A DNA stretch of 64,000 bases from Deltaproteobacteria bacterium HGW-Deltaproteobacteria-18 (lineage in GTDB: Bacteria > Desulfobacterota > Desulfovibrionia > Desulfovibrionales > Desulfomicrobiaceae), in NCBI GenBank assembly GCA_002841885.1, contig PHBE01000017.1:1-64000 (forward strand), read 5' to 3'. The position numbers and the translations under genes are program-made. Positions 26,244 to 34,811 of this stretch are shown here, piece by piece. The notes below the pieces were generated by a model that saw nothing but the letters and a program-made list of their open reading frames with translations, did not search any database and had not been told where the DNA came from. How positions within the stretch are numbered: the first letter of the stretch is position 1; each line of letters begins with the position of its first letter.

Positions 26244-26938
26244 GAATTTTCCACATATCCGTCGAGAATGGCGCGGACCTGTTCAAAGCGGGCAGTGATG
26301 GAATTGTCCACCAGACCGTCGCCGCTCTCTATACGAACTCCGCCCGGTGCAAGTTCGGGGCTGGCGCAGATGCGCAGTTCCGGAAGGTCGGAGCGTTTTT
26401 CCCGGGTCTGTTCGGCCAGGGATTTGGCCAGTTCAAGGTCATCCCCGCAGACATGAACGGTTATGCAGGTCCTAGCCTGGAGCTGCGCGACGGCCTCCTC
26501 GAAGAGGGCGTTCAAAACCTGTTCGCGTTGCTCGTCGAGCATGACCCCAAGGGTCTTTTCAAAGGCCAGGCGCAGGATCTGGAAAAGGCTTTGCTTGTGC
26601 TCAAGATAGATGCGCTCCTTCTCGGCGATCACTGCCGCCTGGATCGTATCCATGAAGGAGCAGACCTTCGCGGTTTCCGCCTGCGCCAGCGTGTTGGCCT
26701 TTTTTTGTCCGGCGGCAAAGCCTTCTGTCTGGGCGCGGGCGCGAATCTGTTCGGCTTCGGCCAGAGCCTGGGCCAGAATTTCCTTGGCCATCTGCTGGGC
26801 GCGCTGGCGTACCTGTTCCATATAGTGGTCCTCGGTCTCCGTGTTCCAGATCAGGGTGGGCGGGCGGTTGAGCCCGACGCCGTCGCGGCTGTGCAATCCA
26901 TAGATGACCCTGCACGGGTTTGGCGCATGATCAGACAA
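26240..26938 (-). CDS. fliH: Flagellar assembly protein FliH
   Basis: 232 residues. A long helical and Ala/Glu/Gln-rich middle (EQVRQRAQQMAKEILAQALAEAEQIRARAQTE region, residues about 40-75) precedes a C-terminal domain with PELRICASPELAPGGVRIESGDGLVD, matching FliH/SctL stators. FliH binds and regulates FliI. Its stop overlaps the fliI start by 4 bp and its start overlaps the fliG stop by 8 bp. Identification leans on operon position as the family is divergent. Confidence 0.88.
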   Translation of the reverse strand: MSDHAPNPCRVIYGLHSRDGVGLNRPPTLIWNTETEDHYMEQVRQRAQQMAKEILAQALAEAEQIRARAQTEGFAAGQKKANTLAQAETAKVCSFMDTIQAAVIAEKERIYLEHKQSLFQILRLAFEKTLGVMLDEQREQVLNALFEEAVAQLQARTCITVHVCGDDLELAKSLAEQTREKRSDLPELRICASPELAPGGVRIESGDGLVDNSITARFEQVRAILDGYVENS

Positions 26939-27941
26939 GGACTTCGCCTCCGCTGCCGGCGATGACGATACGGCCTTCGGCCTCCAGGCGTCTTACCTGC
27001 TTGACGATGTTCTGCTGCGCGGCCTCGACCTCGGAAAGCTTGACCGGACCCATGATCTCCAGATCCTCGCGAATCATGTTTCCTGCGCGTTCGGACAGGT
27101 TCTTGAAGAACTTTTCGCGCAGTTCTTCCGGCGCGGTCTTCAGCGACATGGTCAGGTCCTCGTTGCTGATTTCCTTCAAAACCTCGCGGATGCCGCGGTC
27201 GTCGATCTTGATGATGTCCTCGAAGACGAACATGAGCTGCTTGATCTCTTCGGCCAGCTGCGCGCTCTCTTCCTCGATGTCGGCCATGATCTCCTCTTCC
27301 GTGGCCCGGTCGATGGCGTTGAGGATTTCCGCCACGGAATTGACGCCGCCGACCTTGCGGCCTTCCTTGCCGCCGATGGCGATGAGTTGGCTTTGCAGGA
27401 CGCGGTCGACCTCGACGAGCATTTCCTCGGCGACGGCTTCGAGCTTGGCCAGGCGGATAAGCACCTCGGCCCGGACACCGGGGGCCATGTTCTGCAAAAG
27501 ATTGCCCGCGCTGTCCGGCGGTAGATGGCCGAGAATCAGCGCCAGGGTCTGGGGGTGTTCGTTGCGCAGGATCTGGGCCAGGATCTTGGGGCTGACGTTG
27601 CCGAGTTCCTTGAAGGGCACGGGGCCGGAATCAAAATCAAGCTCGTCCAGGATATAGCGTGCCGTGTCGGAATCGAGATTCGAGGAGATCATCTTGCGCA
27701 CCTGCTCGGGCCCGCCGTAGAGCATCTCCTTGCCGATGGTCATGGCCTGGTTGAACTCCTTCAGCACTTCCTCCGCCTGTTCCTTGCTCACGGAATCGAG
27801 CTTGGCCATGGCTCGTGACACGGACGTGATTTCGCTGCGCTCGAATTTCTTGAAGACCTCGGAGGCAAAAGCGTCGCCAAGGGCCAGGATGAGAATGGCC
27901 GTCTTCTGCGGGCCGGTCAGTTTTCCAGTAGGTGCTGCCAC
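26931..27941 (-). CDS. fliG: Flagellar motor switch protein FliG
   Basis: 336 residues. N-terminal GPQKTAILILALGDAFASEVFKKF, middle domain with EHPQTLALILGHL, and C-terminal switch region with MFVFEDIIKIDDRGIREVLKEI containing the charged residues that meet MotA. It forms part of the C-ring at the cytoplasmic face of the MS ring. It directly abuts fliF (no intergenic base) and overlaps fliH. Confidence 0.95.
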   Translation of the reverse strand: MAAPTGKLTGPQKTAILILALGDAFASEVFKKFERSEITSVSRAMAKLDSVSKEQAEEVLKEFNQAMTIGKEMLYGGPEQVRKMISSNLDSDTARYILDELDFDSGPVPFKELGNVSPKILAQILRNEHPQTLALILGHLPPDSAGNLLQNMAPGVRAEVLIRLAKLEAVAEEMLVEVDRVLQSQLIAIGGKEGRKVGGVNSVAEILNAIDRATEEEIMADIEEESAQLAEEIKQLMFVFEDIIKIDDRGIREVLKEISNEDLTMSLKTAPEELREKFFKNLSERAGNMIREDLEIMGPVKLSEVEAAQQNIVKQVRRLEAEGRIVIAGSGGEVLV

Positions 27942-29549
27942 TTATGCTTCTCCCTGAGTCATCCATTGACGCATGATCATGACGGCCTGATCCATGTTCT
28001 GCTCGACAAGCTGCTGTGCGAGGTGCTTGGCGTTTTCGATGCGTTTGACGGCGTCCACGGCCGCCATGTCCTCTTCGTTCAATCCTTCGGTCAGGGCCAT
28101 GAGCTCCTGGGCCGCGCCAAGCTCGTCGGCAGTCTGCACCGTGGGCTTGTCGACCTTCGGACGGATCAGGGCCAGGACCACAGGGCGCGCCACGAAGAGC
28201 AGGAACAGGAGAATTACGAGCGTGTTCAGGAGCGGCTTGCCCAGGAGCTGGAAGTAGCGCGAGGCGACGTCCAGAAGTGGTGCCTGTTCCGCACCGACGG
28301 GCTCGCCAAAGGAGATCGAGGAGACCTCGATGGCGTCCCCGCGAGTGTCGTCAAATCCGACGGCGCGCTGGCTGAGCTGGCGAATCTGTTCCATCTGTTC
28401 GGCACTTAAGGGCTCGAAGGCGTATGTCCCGTCCTGCTGCTGAGTGTACTTGCCGTCGACGAGAACGGCAACGCTTAAACGCTTGATGCTGCCGACCTGG
28501 GAGATGATCTGCTGTTCTTCCTTGTTGATGTCGAAATTCGTGGTGGAGGATGTACGGGTGCTTTCCTGCGAGGTGCCGGAGGCGGTGCGGTCGTTTTCGC
28601 CCTGATAATTGGGATCAGGTGTGCCGCCGTCGACATTGGCCGACCCCGTGCTTTCCTCCTCGTTCTTGACCTCGCTTCTGACCACGGCGGATTTGGGATC
28701 GAAAATCTCCTTGCGGATGGTCGTGCGATCGAAGTCAAGGTCGGCGTTGACCCGGGCGATGACCCGTCCGGGGCCGACAATGGGCACCAGGAGCTGTTCG
28801 ATGCGCTGTTCAAGGCTGCGCTGCATGCTCGACTGGTATTCAAGCTGGGTCGAGCTCAAGCCCGCGAAGTCGTTGTCCGTCTTGGGCTCGTAGAGGATCT
28901 TGCCCCTGCTGTCGGCGAGAGTGATATGCTCGGTGGTCATCCCTTCGACGCTGGTGGACACGAGGTTGACAATGGCCTGCACCTGCTGTGCGCCAAGGCT
29001 TCGACCACCTTTGAGCTTGAGCATGATGGCGGCGGAGGGCGGGGCCTGCTCTTCGACGAAGAGACTCTTGTTGGGCAGCACCAGATGTACGCGGGCGCTC
29101 TCCACCTCGGCCAGCTCGGAGATGGTGCGGGACAGCTCGCCCTGCAGGGCGCGCTGGTAGTTTATGCCCTGCACGAAGTTGGTTTGCCCGATCTTGTTCT
29201 CGTCAAAGAGTTCGAAGCCGATGCCCTGACCGTGCAGGGCGCCTTCACCGGCCAGTTTGAGCCGCGCTTCGTAGACCATGTCGCCCGGTACCATGATGGA
29301 GGTCCCGGAATCGGTGATCCGGTAGGGGATTTTTTCCTTTTGCAGGTAATTCACCACGCTGGACGCGTCTTCCTGGTACAGATTTGCGTATAGGACCCTG
29401 TAATCGACCTTGTTCATCCAGAAGATCATGGCGAAGAACGCGATCAGAAGCGAGACCAGCAATCCTCCTAGGAGGATACGCTGGGCCAGGGATTTATCGG
29501 TCCAGAAGTCCGTGGCCTTGGCCAGGGTGCTTTGCAGAAAGGGGGGCAT
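27942..29549 (-). CDS. fliF: Flagellar MS-ring protein FliF
   Basis: 535 residues with an N-terminal membrane segment (about 25-47), a periplasmic ring-building domain (VDYRVLYANLYQEDASSVVNYLQ, GFELFDENKIGQTNFVQGINYQRALQGELSRTI), a Ser/Thr-rich linker near 310-340 and a C-terminal membrane segment (about 430-455) followed by a cytoplasmic tail that binds FliG. It forms the base of the flagellar basal body. Confidence 0.95.
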   Translation of the reverse strand: MPPFLQSTLAKATDFWTDKSLAQRILLGGLLVSLLIAFFAMIFWMNKVDYRVLYANLYQEDASSVVNYLQKEKIPYRITDSGTSIMVPGDMVYEARLKLAGEGALHGQGIGFELFDENKIGQTNFVQGINYQRALQGELSRTISELAEVESARVHLVLPNKSLFVEEQAPPSAAIMLKLKGGRSLGAQQVQAIVNLVSTSVEGMTTEHITLADSRGKILYEPKTDNDFAGLSSTQLEYQSSMQRSLEQRIEQLLVPIVGPGRVIARVNADLDFDRTTIRKEIFDPKSAVVRSEVKNEEESTGSANVDGGTPDPNYQGENDRTASGTSQESTRTSSTTNFDINKEEQQIISQVGSIKRLSVAVLVDGKYTQQQDGTYAFEPLSAEQMEQIRQLSQRAVGFDDTRGDAIEVSSISFGEPVGAEQAPLLDVASRYFQLLGKPLLNTLVILLFLLFVARPVVLALIRPKVDKPTVQTADELGAAQELMALTEGLNEEDMAAVDAVKRIENAKHLAQQLVEQNMDQAVMIMRQWMTQGEA

Positions 29550-29573
29550 GGTGAATCCTCGCGTGTATTAGAA

Positions 29574-29897
29574 TCAGAACTGGATGCGCATTATTTCCTG
29601 GTATGCCTGCATGACCTTGTTGCGAACCGCAGAGGTCATGTCCATGGCCAGTCCGGCCTTTTGCAGGGTGATCATGAGCTCATGCACGTTCTGGTTTTTG
29701 CCCGAGGCAAAATCCTGGATCATGAGCGATTTTTCCCCCTGCATTTCGTTGACCTTGGCCAGTGACTCTTCAATGGTCTCGGCAAAGGACTGGGTCGCTT
29801 CCCTGGTGGACTTGTTCTTGGCATCAAGGCTTTTGGGATTGCTCAAAAGCTCGCTTGCCGCCGAATAGGCCTTGATGGCCAAAGGTGATACCGCCAT
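29574..29897 (-). CDS. fliE: Flagellar hook-basal body protein FliE
   Basis: 107 residues. The C-terminal half NQNVHELMITLQKAGLAMDMTSAVRNKVMQAYQEIMRIQF is typical of FliE, the adaptor joining the MS ring and the rod. It lies between flgC and fliF, the standard place. Confidence 0.93.
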   Translation of the reverse strand: MAVSPLAIKAYSAASELLSNPKSLDAKNKSTREATQSFAETIEESLAKVNEMQGEKSLMIQDFASGKNQNVHELMITLQKAGLAMDMTSAVRNKVMQAYQEIMRIQF

Positions 29898-29953
29898 GGA
29901 ATGCCTCCTTGTCTGTGTCTGCTACTTTATCAGGCCGGGACTATGCTTCCGGC

Positions 29954-30391
29954 CTATCGCCCGATTTCGAGGGCCTTGGAAAACATGCTCTTGGACGTGG
30001 TGATGGTCGAGACGTTGGCCTCGTACGCGCGCATGGCCGAGAGCATGTTGGTCATCTCTTCCACCACGTTGATGTCAGGATAGCTGACATAGCCTTCTTC
30101 GTTGGCATCCGGGTGCCCCGGCTCGTAGACCTGCTTGAGCGGTCGCCTGTCGTTCTGGACGGAATCGACCCGGACCCCTTTGACGTCCTGATCCAGGGCC
30201 GAGTTCATGGCCTTGGAGAAGGGGCTCTGCACTTCGGTTTCCTTGAAGATGACTTCCTTGCGGCGGTAGGGGCCTCCGTCCACGGTCCTGGTCGTCTTGG
30301 CGTTGGCCAGGTTCATGGAGATGACATTCAAATGGGTGCGTTCGGCCTTGAGCGCGGACGCTCCGACATCGATGGCGGTCATGAAGTCCAT
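29954..30391 (-). CDS. flgC: Flagellar basal-body rod protein FlgC
   Basis: 145 residues. N-terminal MTAIDVGASALKAERTHLNVISMNLANAKT and the C-terminal helix VEEMTNMLSAMRAYEANVSTITTSKSMFSKALEIGR are classic rod-protein ends; the middle contains SYPDINVVEE. A proximal rod subunit, exported by the flagellar type III system. Its first base coincides with the last base of flgB. Confidence 0.95.
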   Translation of the reverse strand: MDFMTAIDVGASALKAERTHLNVISMNLANAKTTRTVDGGPYRRKEVIFKETEVQSPFSKAMNSALDQDVKGVRVDSVQNDRRPLKQVYEPGHPDANEEGYVSYPDINVVEEMTNMLSAMRAYEANVSTITTSKSMFSKALEIGR

Positions 30392-30801
30392 TATTTGCCT
30401 CCGTCAGCGATAGTCTGCTTCAGGCCGGAGAGGCTTTTCTGCATCACCGTCGCAAGCGTGTTGTAAAGGAGGTTGTTCTTGGCCATGACGGCCATTTCCT
30501 TGTCCAGGTCCACGTTGTCCACGCCCTGCACCACTCGCGGCGTCAACGATTTGGTTACGCTGGCCTCGGTCTTGTCAGCGGCAAAGGCGACCGGAAAGTG
30601 GTCCGGATGTGTGCGGGACACGGCACCGGCTTCGGAGAGGCCGAGGGCGGCCTGCAGGTCTTTTTCAAACTCCAGGGTGCGGGCCTTGTAGCCGGGCGTG
30701 TTGATGTTCGCCAGGTTGGCGCTGACGATGTTTTGACGCTGAAGCTGAAAATCCATGACCTTGGCCGTCAGATCAATGTGATCGGGAAACAAGCTTTTCA
30801 T
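30391..30801 (-). CDS. flgB: Flagellar basal-body rod protein FlgB
   Basis: 136 residues from ATG 30801, which follows AAGGGG by 7 nt; the longer frame to 30879 is not supported. The LQRQNIVSANLANINTPGYKARTLEFEKDL stretch is the FlgB/rod signature and the C-terminal YNTLATVMQKSLSGLKQTI helix pairs with it. First gene of the flgBC-fliEFGHI operon, 75 bp downstream of a sigma-54 promoter. Confidence 0.94.
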   Translation of the reverse strand: MKSLFPDHIDLTAKVMDFQLQRQNIVSANLANINTPGYKARTLEFEKDLQAALGLSEAGAVSRTHPDHFPVAFAADKTEASVTKSLTPRVVQGVDNVDLDKEMAVMAKNNLLYNTLATVMQKSLSGLKQTIADGGK

Positions 30802-30874
30802 TCGATAACCCCTTGTCGTACCGGCATTTGTTGTTCTGTGTGAGGCAGAGCCGGGATGCTGACGAGGTCTGGTT

Positions 30875-30890
30875 TGCAATGACCATTCCA
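30875..30890 (-). promoter_or_regulatory. Sigma-54 promoter of the flgB operon
   Basis: Read on the minus strand: TGGAATGGTCATTGCA, that is TGG at the -24 end, then TTGC at the -12 end, with GG and GC 10 nt apart. Two -24 positions differ from consensus. Flagellar rod-MS ring operons are often sigma-54 dependent (FlrC or FleR-type activators) in polar-flagellated proteobacteria. Confidence 0.65.
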
Positions 30891-30982
30891 GATTGTGAGG
30901 AAGACAGGATGATCTTTAAAATCATGATGTTGTCAGGATAAAGACAAGTTTGGGCACACATTTTGCGGGATGGCTTGGCAAG

Positions 30983-30997
30983 TGGCATCAAAGTTGC
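30983..30997 (+). promoter_or_regulatory. Sigma-54 promoter of the TPR gene
   Basis: TGGCAT, five bases, TTGC: GG at 30984-30985 and GC at 30996-30997, 10 nt apart, one mismatch to consensus. It lies 56 bp upstream of the TPR protein start, divergent from and 93 bp away from the flgB promoter. Confidence 0.75.
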
Positions 30998-31053
30998 TTT
31001 GTCGCTGACAGAGAATCAATGCATACTAGATTTGCCGACAAGGAGGAGGAACC

Positions 31054-31611
31054 ATGAGTTCGCATCTGGATTATGAAATCAACAAGGAACTGGGCGAGTG
31101 TTATCTTTTCATGGGTGAGCTGGACAAGGCCGAGAGCTATTACCAGAAAGCCGCAAGCAGCAACGGCGTCCACCCTGATCCATATTTGGGTCTGGCGACC
31201 ATTGCGGTGCAGCGCGGGGATCTGGACCAGGCCATGGCCATGTACCAGAAAGCCGAGGACATCGCCTCTTCGGACAAGTCCATCGCAGGCATAGCGCTCA
31301 TCAGCGCCCAGCAGGGCCAGGAAGACAAGGCGTTCGGGCTGTATCTGAAGGCTCTTGCGCTCAATCCCGAAAACATTGTCGCTCTTTTCGGGCTGGTTCA
31401 GGTCGCGCATGTGCTTGGCCGCACGGCCGAGGCCATCGCTCCCCTGGAGCAGCATCTGGAATTGAATCCTGGCAAGAGCGAAGTCCGCTATGCCTTGAGC
31501 GGGTGTCTCGTGACCAGCGGCCGCAAGGACGAGGCCAGGGCGCACCTGCGCAGGCTTTTGGAGATGGACCCCGCCAACGCCTCGGCGTCCGAGCTTCTGG
31601 CCCAGCTCTAG
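31054..31611 (+). CDS. Tetratricopeptide repeat protein, divergent from the flagellar operon
   Basis: 185 residues consisting of about five TPR units (for example LGECYLFMGELDKAESYYQKA, LATIAVQRGDLDQAMAMYQKA, ALISAQQGQEDKAFGLYLKA, then two more). No signal peptide or membrane segment, so cytoplasmic. The ATG at 31054 has a strong AAGGAGGAGG site. TPR proteins are scaffolds; the sigma-54 promoter shared in kind with the flgB operon hints at a role in flagellar assembly or its control, which is inference. Confidence 0.85.
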   Translation: MSSHLDYEINKELGECYLFMGELDKAESYYQKAASSNGVHPDPYLGLATIAVQRGDLDQAMAMYQKAEDIASSDKSIAGIALISAQQGQEDKAFGLYLKALALNPENIVALFGLVQVAHVLGRTAEAIAPLEQHLELNPGKSEVRYALSGCLVTSGRKDEARAHLRRLLEMDPANASASELLAQL

Positions 31612-31638
31612 AACGGCTGCGTTCCTCCTCCCTCAAGG

Positions 31639-31672
31639 CAGGTCGGCTCCCGGTAATCCGGGGTCCGGCCTG
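31639..31672 (+). other. Hairpin downstream of the TPR gene
   Basis: A 15-bp imperfect stem (12 matches) with a TAAT loop. No clean poly-U follows, so it is a weak terminator candidate separating the TPR gene from the purine gene. Confidence 0.4.
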
Positions 31673-31743
31673 TCTGCGTTATTGCATATTGCGGTCAAAG
31701 GTGGCAGTGCACGGCGAACATTCTTTTCGAGATGGGGGATACC

Positions 31744-32337
31744 ATGAATATGTTGCCGATTCGCCGGGCCATCCTGAGCGTAACAGATAAATCAGGCCTT
31801 GAGGACTTTGCCCGCTTTCTGCAGGGCCATGGGGTGGAGCTTGTTTCCACCGGGGGCACCCGCAAGAAACTCGTCCAGGCGGGCCTTAAAGTCCGTTCCG
31901 TCAGCGATGTGACCGGTTTTCCGGAGATCCTGGGCGGCCGGGTCAAGACCCTGCACCCGCACGTGCACGCCGGAATTCTGGCGGACAAGGATGATGCCGC
32001 GCACATGCAGACCTTGAAGGACCTGCGGCTGTCTCCCTTCGATCTCATCTGCGTCAATCTCTACAATTTTGCCGAAGCCGTGCGCCAGACCCTGGAAGAC
32101 AAGCAGGCCGTGGAGCAGATCGACATCGGCGGGCCGACCATGCTGCGCGCTTCGGCCAAGAACTTTCATTCCGTGGCCGTGATCCCCGATCCGTCACACT
32201 ATGCCGAATGCATGCAGGAGATGAAGGGCAACGGCGGTTCCCTTTCCCTGGATTTCCGCAAGCGCATGGCCGTAGCGACTTTTGCCCTGACTTCGGAATA
32301 CGACCGCATGATCACCGAGTACCTGAGCCGCTCCTGA
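31744..32337 (+). CDS. purH: IMP cyclohydrolase (stand-alone PurH N-terminal domain)
   Basis: 197 residues of the MGS-like domain of PurH: AILSVTDKSGLEDFARFL, LVSTGGTRKKL, GGRVKTLHPHVHAGILA, VNLYNFAEAV, IDIGGPTMLRASAKN. It closes FAICAR to IMP, the last step of purine synthesis. The transformylase half is a separate gene at 36927-38201. ATG 31744 has GGGGGA 5 nt upstream and is chosen over ATG 31732. The short length is a natural stand-alone version, as the stop follows the domain end. Confidence 0.93.
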   Translation: MNMLPIRRAILSVTDKSGLEDFARFLQGHGVELVSTGGTRKKLVQAGLKVRSVSDVTGFPEILGGRVKTLHPHVHAGILADKDDAAHMQTLKDLRLSPFDLICVNLYNFAEAVRQTLEDKQAVEQIDIGGPTMLRASAKNFHSVAVIPDPSHYAECMQEMKGNGGSLSLDFRKRMAVATFALTSEYDRMITEYLSRS

Positions 32338-32380
32338 CGGAGCGGCCCGGCCGGCCCACGCCGGCAACGGAGAGAACACC

Positions 32381-34003
32381 ATAGCATCCAAACCTCTGGG
32401 TAACCTGACCGGCCTGAAGCCCAGCCAGATCACGGCCATTTCTCGTCTCTACAACAGGCGCTTTCCCGACCAGGGCGGGTTTACTCCCGACCAGGCCCGG
32501 GAGCTGGCCATCCTGAGCAGGGGCATAAGCCGCCAGATCGGCGTGCTCGTAAACCGCAAGGGCGTCCCGGTCATGGTGCTGGTCGGAGAGCAGGACGGCA
32601 TCCTGATCCCCGAACTCTCACGTCATCGCCAGGCCGATTCCAGACTGTCCGGCCTGCGCCTCCTGCACACCCATCTTGATTCGTCCCTGCTGACCCAGGA
32701 AGACCTCATGGACATGGTCTTTTTGCGTCTCGACGCGGTCTGCGTGCTTACGGTGTCTCCCGACGGAGCCCCCAGGACCTGCCAGATCGCGCACATCCTG
32801 CCTCCGAACACCGACGAGCTGCCCTATCAGGTCCACCCGGCCATGATCTGGGATGATGTGGACTTTGATTTCGGAGCGAACGTCAAGGCCCTGGAAGACG
32901 AACTCGCGCGTACGGGCCAGAGCGTGGCTGCCACGGCCCGCGAGGGCTCGGCCATTCTGGTCAGCGTGGCTTCCGAATCCAGAGGTGCGCAGGAACGCTC
33001 ACTGGCCGAGCTGGCAGAACTGGCGGACACGGCCGGACTGGAAGTGGTGGGGCAGGTCGTGCAGCGGGTGACCAAGGTCAATCCCAAGCTCATCCTGGGC
33101 CGGGGTAAACTTTCGGAACTTGAAGTATTGGCCCTGCAGAAGAATGCCGCGACTCTGGTCTTCGATCAGGAACTGACCCCCACGCAGCAGCGCAACCTGA
33201 GCCAGATCACCGAGCGCAAGGTTCTGGACCGCACGCAGCTCATTCTCGATATTTTCGCCCAGCACGCCCAAACCCGCGAAGGAAAGCTGCAGGTCGAGAT
33301 GGCCCAGCTCAAATACATGATGCCGCGTCTGGTGGGGCAGAATCGGGCCTTAAGCAGGCTGGCAGGGGGTATCGGTGGACGCGGTCCGGGCGAATCGCGC
33401 CTGGAGATGGATCGCCGCAAGATCCGCGAGCGCATCGCCCAGATCAAGACCGAGCTCGGGAGCGTGCGCAAGCACCGCAAGTCCACGCGCAGCCGCCGCG
33501 ACAAGGCCGGGCTGCCCATCGTCTCTCTGGTCGGGTACACCAACGCGGGCAAATCCACGCTCCTGAACACCCTGACCAAGAGCGTGGTCCTGGCCGAGAA
33601 CAAGCTTTTCGCGACGCTCGATCCCACCAGCCGCCGGCTGCGTTTTCCCGAGGACCGGGAAATCATCCTGACCGACACCGTGGGGTTCATCCGACATCTG
33701 CCGGCCGACCTGCGCGAGGCCTTCATGGCGACCCTGGAGGAACTCGAGAGCGCGGACGTGCTGGTGCATGTGGCCGACGCCTCGCACCCGGAGATGGACG
33801 CCCAGATCGAAGCGGTGGAGTCCATCCTGCGCGACCTGTCCATCGACGGAATTCCCCGCATCCTCGCCCTGAACAAGACAGACCGCATAAGCGAAGAGAC
33901 TCGCCAGACCTTGAGCTTCGTCTATCCTGACGCGGTCTTCATCTCCGCCCTCGAACGCCCGACCCTGGCTCCTTTGGTCGATCGCATCAAATCACTGCTG
34001 TGA
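32381..34003 (+). CDS. hflX: GTPase HflX, apparent AUA start codon
   Basis: 540 residues if translation begins at ATA 32381. The GTPase part shows G1 GYTNAGKST, G3 DTVGF and G4 NKTD; the N-terminal HflX domain has RLLHTHLDSSLLTQEDLMDM. HflX splits stalled ribosomes. The first normal start, GTG 32543, would cut off 54 in-frame residues (KPLGNLTGLKPSQ..., ISRQIGVLVNRKG) that look like the family's N-terminal extension. There is no in-frame ATG, GTG or TTG between the purH stop and 32381, and GGAG lies 8 nt before the ATA, so an AUA start (or an ATG-to-ATA change) is likely. Confidence 0.85.
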   Translation: MASKPLGNLTGLKPSQITAISRLYNRRFPDQGGFTPDQARELAILSRGISRQIGVLVNRKGVPVMVLVGEQDGILIPELSRHRQADSRLSGLRLLHTHLDSSLLTQEDLMDMVFLRLDAVCVLTVSPDGAPRTCQIAHILPPNTDELPYQVHPAMIWDDVDFDFGANVKALEDELARTGQSVAATAREGSAILVSVASESRGAQERSLAELAELADTAGLEVVGQVVQRVTKVNPKLILGRGKLSELEVLALQKNAATLVFDQELTPTQQRNLSQITERKVLDRTQLILDIFAQHAQTREGKLQVEMAQLKYMMPRLVGQNRALSRLAGGIGGRGPGESRLEMDRRKIRERIAQIKTELGSVRKHRKSTRSRRDKAGLPIVSLVGYTNAGKSTLLNTLTKSVVLAENKLFATLDPTSRRLRFPEDREIILTDTVGFIRHLPADLREAFMATLEELESADVLVHVADASHPEMDAQIEAVESILRDLSIDGIPRILALNKTDRISEETRQTLSFVYPDAVFISALERPTLAPLVDRIKSLL

Positions 34004-34090
34004 CGCTGCGCCCAGTGCGGAGCCTCCTTCGATAAAGGCGGGAATCCATGTGCGGAGCCGCCCCGGCCGCAGATTCCCGCTGCATACAGA

Positions 34091-34125
34091 AAAAGCGCGA
34101 AAACCCAGGAGGTTTCCGCGCTTTT
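34091..34125. terminator. Bidirectional terminator between hflX and plsY
   Basis: A 15-bp stem with one mismatch (34091-34105 with 34111-34125), loop of 5 nt, A4 at the 5' side and T4 at the 3' side, so usable from both strands. It lies between the convergent hflX and plsY genes. Confidence 0.8.
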
Positions 34126-34147
34126 CGCGTTGAATTCAGGACGAAGG

Positions 34148-34732
34148 CTATTTTATCTTCCAGGGATGTTCTTCACCGGCCATGAGGCGCTGGATATTTT
34201 CGGAGTGTTTCCAGAAAATCAGCGCCATGAGCACCAGGGCCAGGGGAATGGCGCCGTAAAGGCCCTGGAAGAGCAGGACCACCGGCATGAGGGCGACCAT
34301 GACCAGGGAGGCCAGGGACACGAAGTTGTAGAAGTACAGGGCCGCCAGGAAGCCCAGGGCGCAGAGTATCGTCCCGGAGGTGGAGATGGCTACGAAGGCG
34401 CCTACCCATGTGGCCACGCCCTTGCCGCCCTTGCCGTGCAGAAATACGGAGAACATGTGTCCGCAAACCGCGGCCGTGGCGACCAGCGTCAGAAAAAAGT
34501 AGGAATCCGAGAAGCTTGCGGCCAGGGCCACGGGCACGAAGCCTTTGAGCATGTCCAGGGTCAGGGTCATGGCGCCGTACTTGGTGCCGCAGAGACGGCC
34601 GACGTTGGTGGCACCGATGTTGCCGCTGCCCTGCTGGCGCGGGTCGATGCCGCAGCAGGTTCTGGAGATCAAGAGGCCGAAGGGCATGGCACCCAGAAGA
34701 TAGCTGATCGCGAGCCAGAATATTGTCACCAT
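34148..34732 (-). CDS. plsY: Glycerol-3-phosphate acyltransferase PlsY
   Basis: 194 residues, about five membrane helices. Family motifs: GSGNIGATNVGR, HGKGGKGVATWVG and FWKHSENIQRLMAGEE near the C-terminus. It transfers the acyl group from acyl-phosphate to glycerol-3-phosphate, the first step of phospholipid synthesis at the inner membrane. It stands alone between hflX and an RNB nuclease gene. Confidence 0.95.
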   Translation of the reverse strand: MVTIFWLAISYLLGAMPFGLLISRTCCGIDPRQQGSGNIGATNVGRLCGTKYGAMTLTLDMLKGFVPVALAASFSDSYFFLTLVATAAVCGHMFSVFLHGKGGKGVATWVGAFVAISTSGTILCALGFLAALYFYNFVSLASLVMVALMPVVLLFQGLYGAIPLALVLMALIFWKHSENIQRLMAGEEHPWKIK

Positions 34733-34811
34733 GTGCAGTCTCCTTGGTCTTTGGAAAGTTGGATTGGCATGTGCCGAAATCCCCTACGTGAAAATGGCCT
34801 GCCGGACAAGT

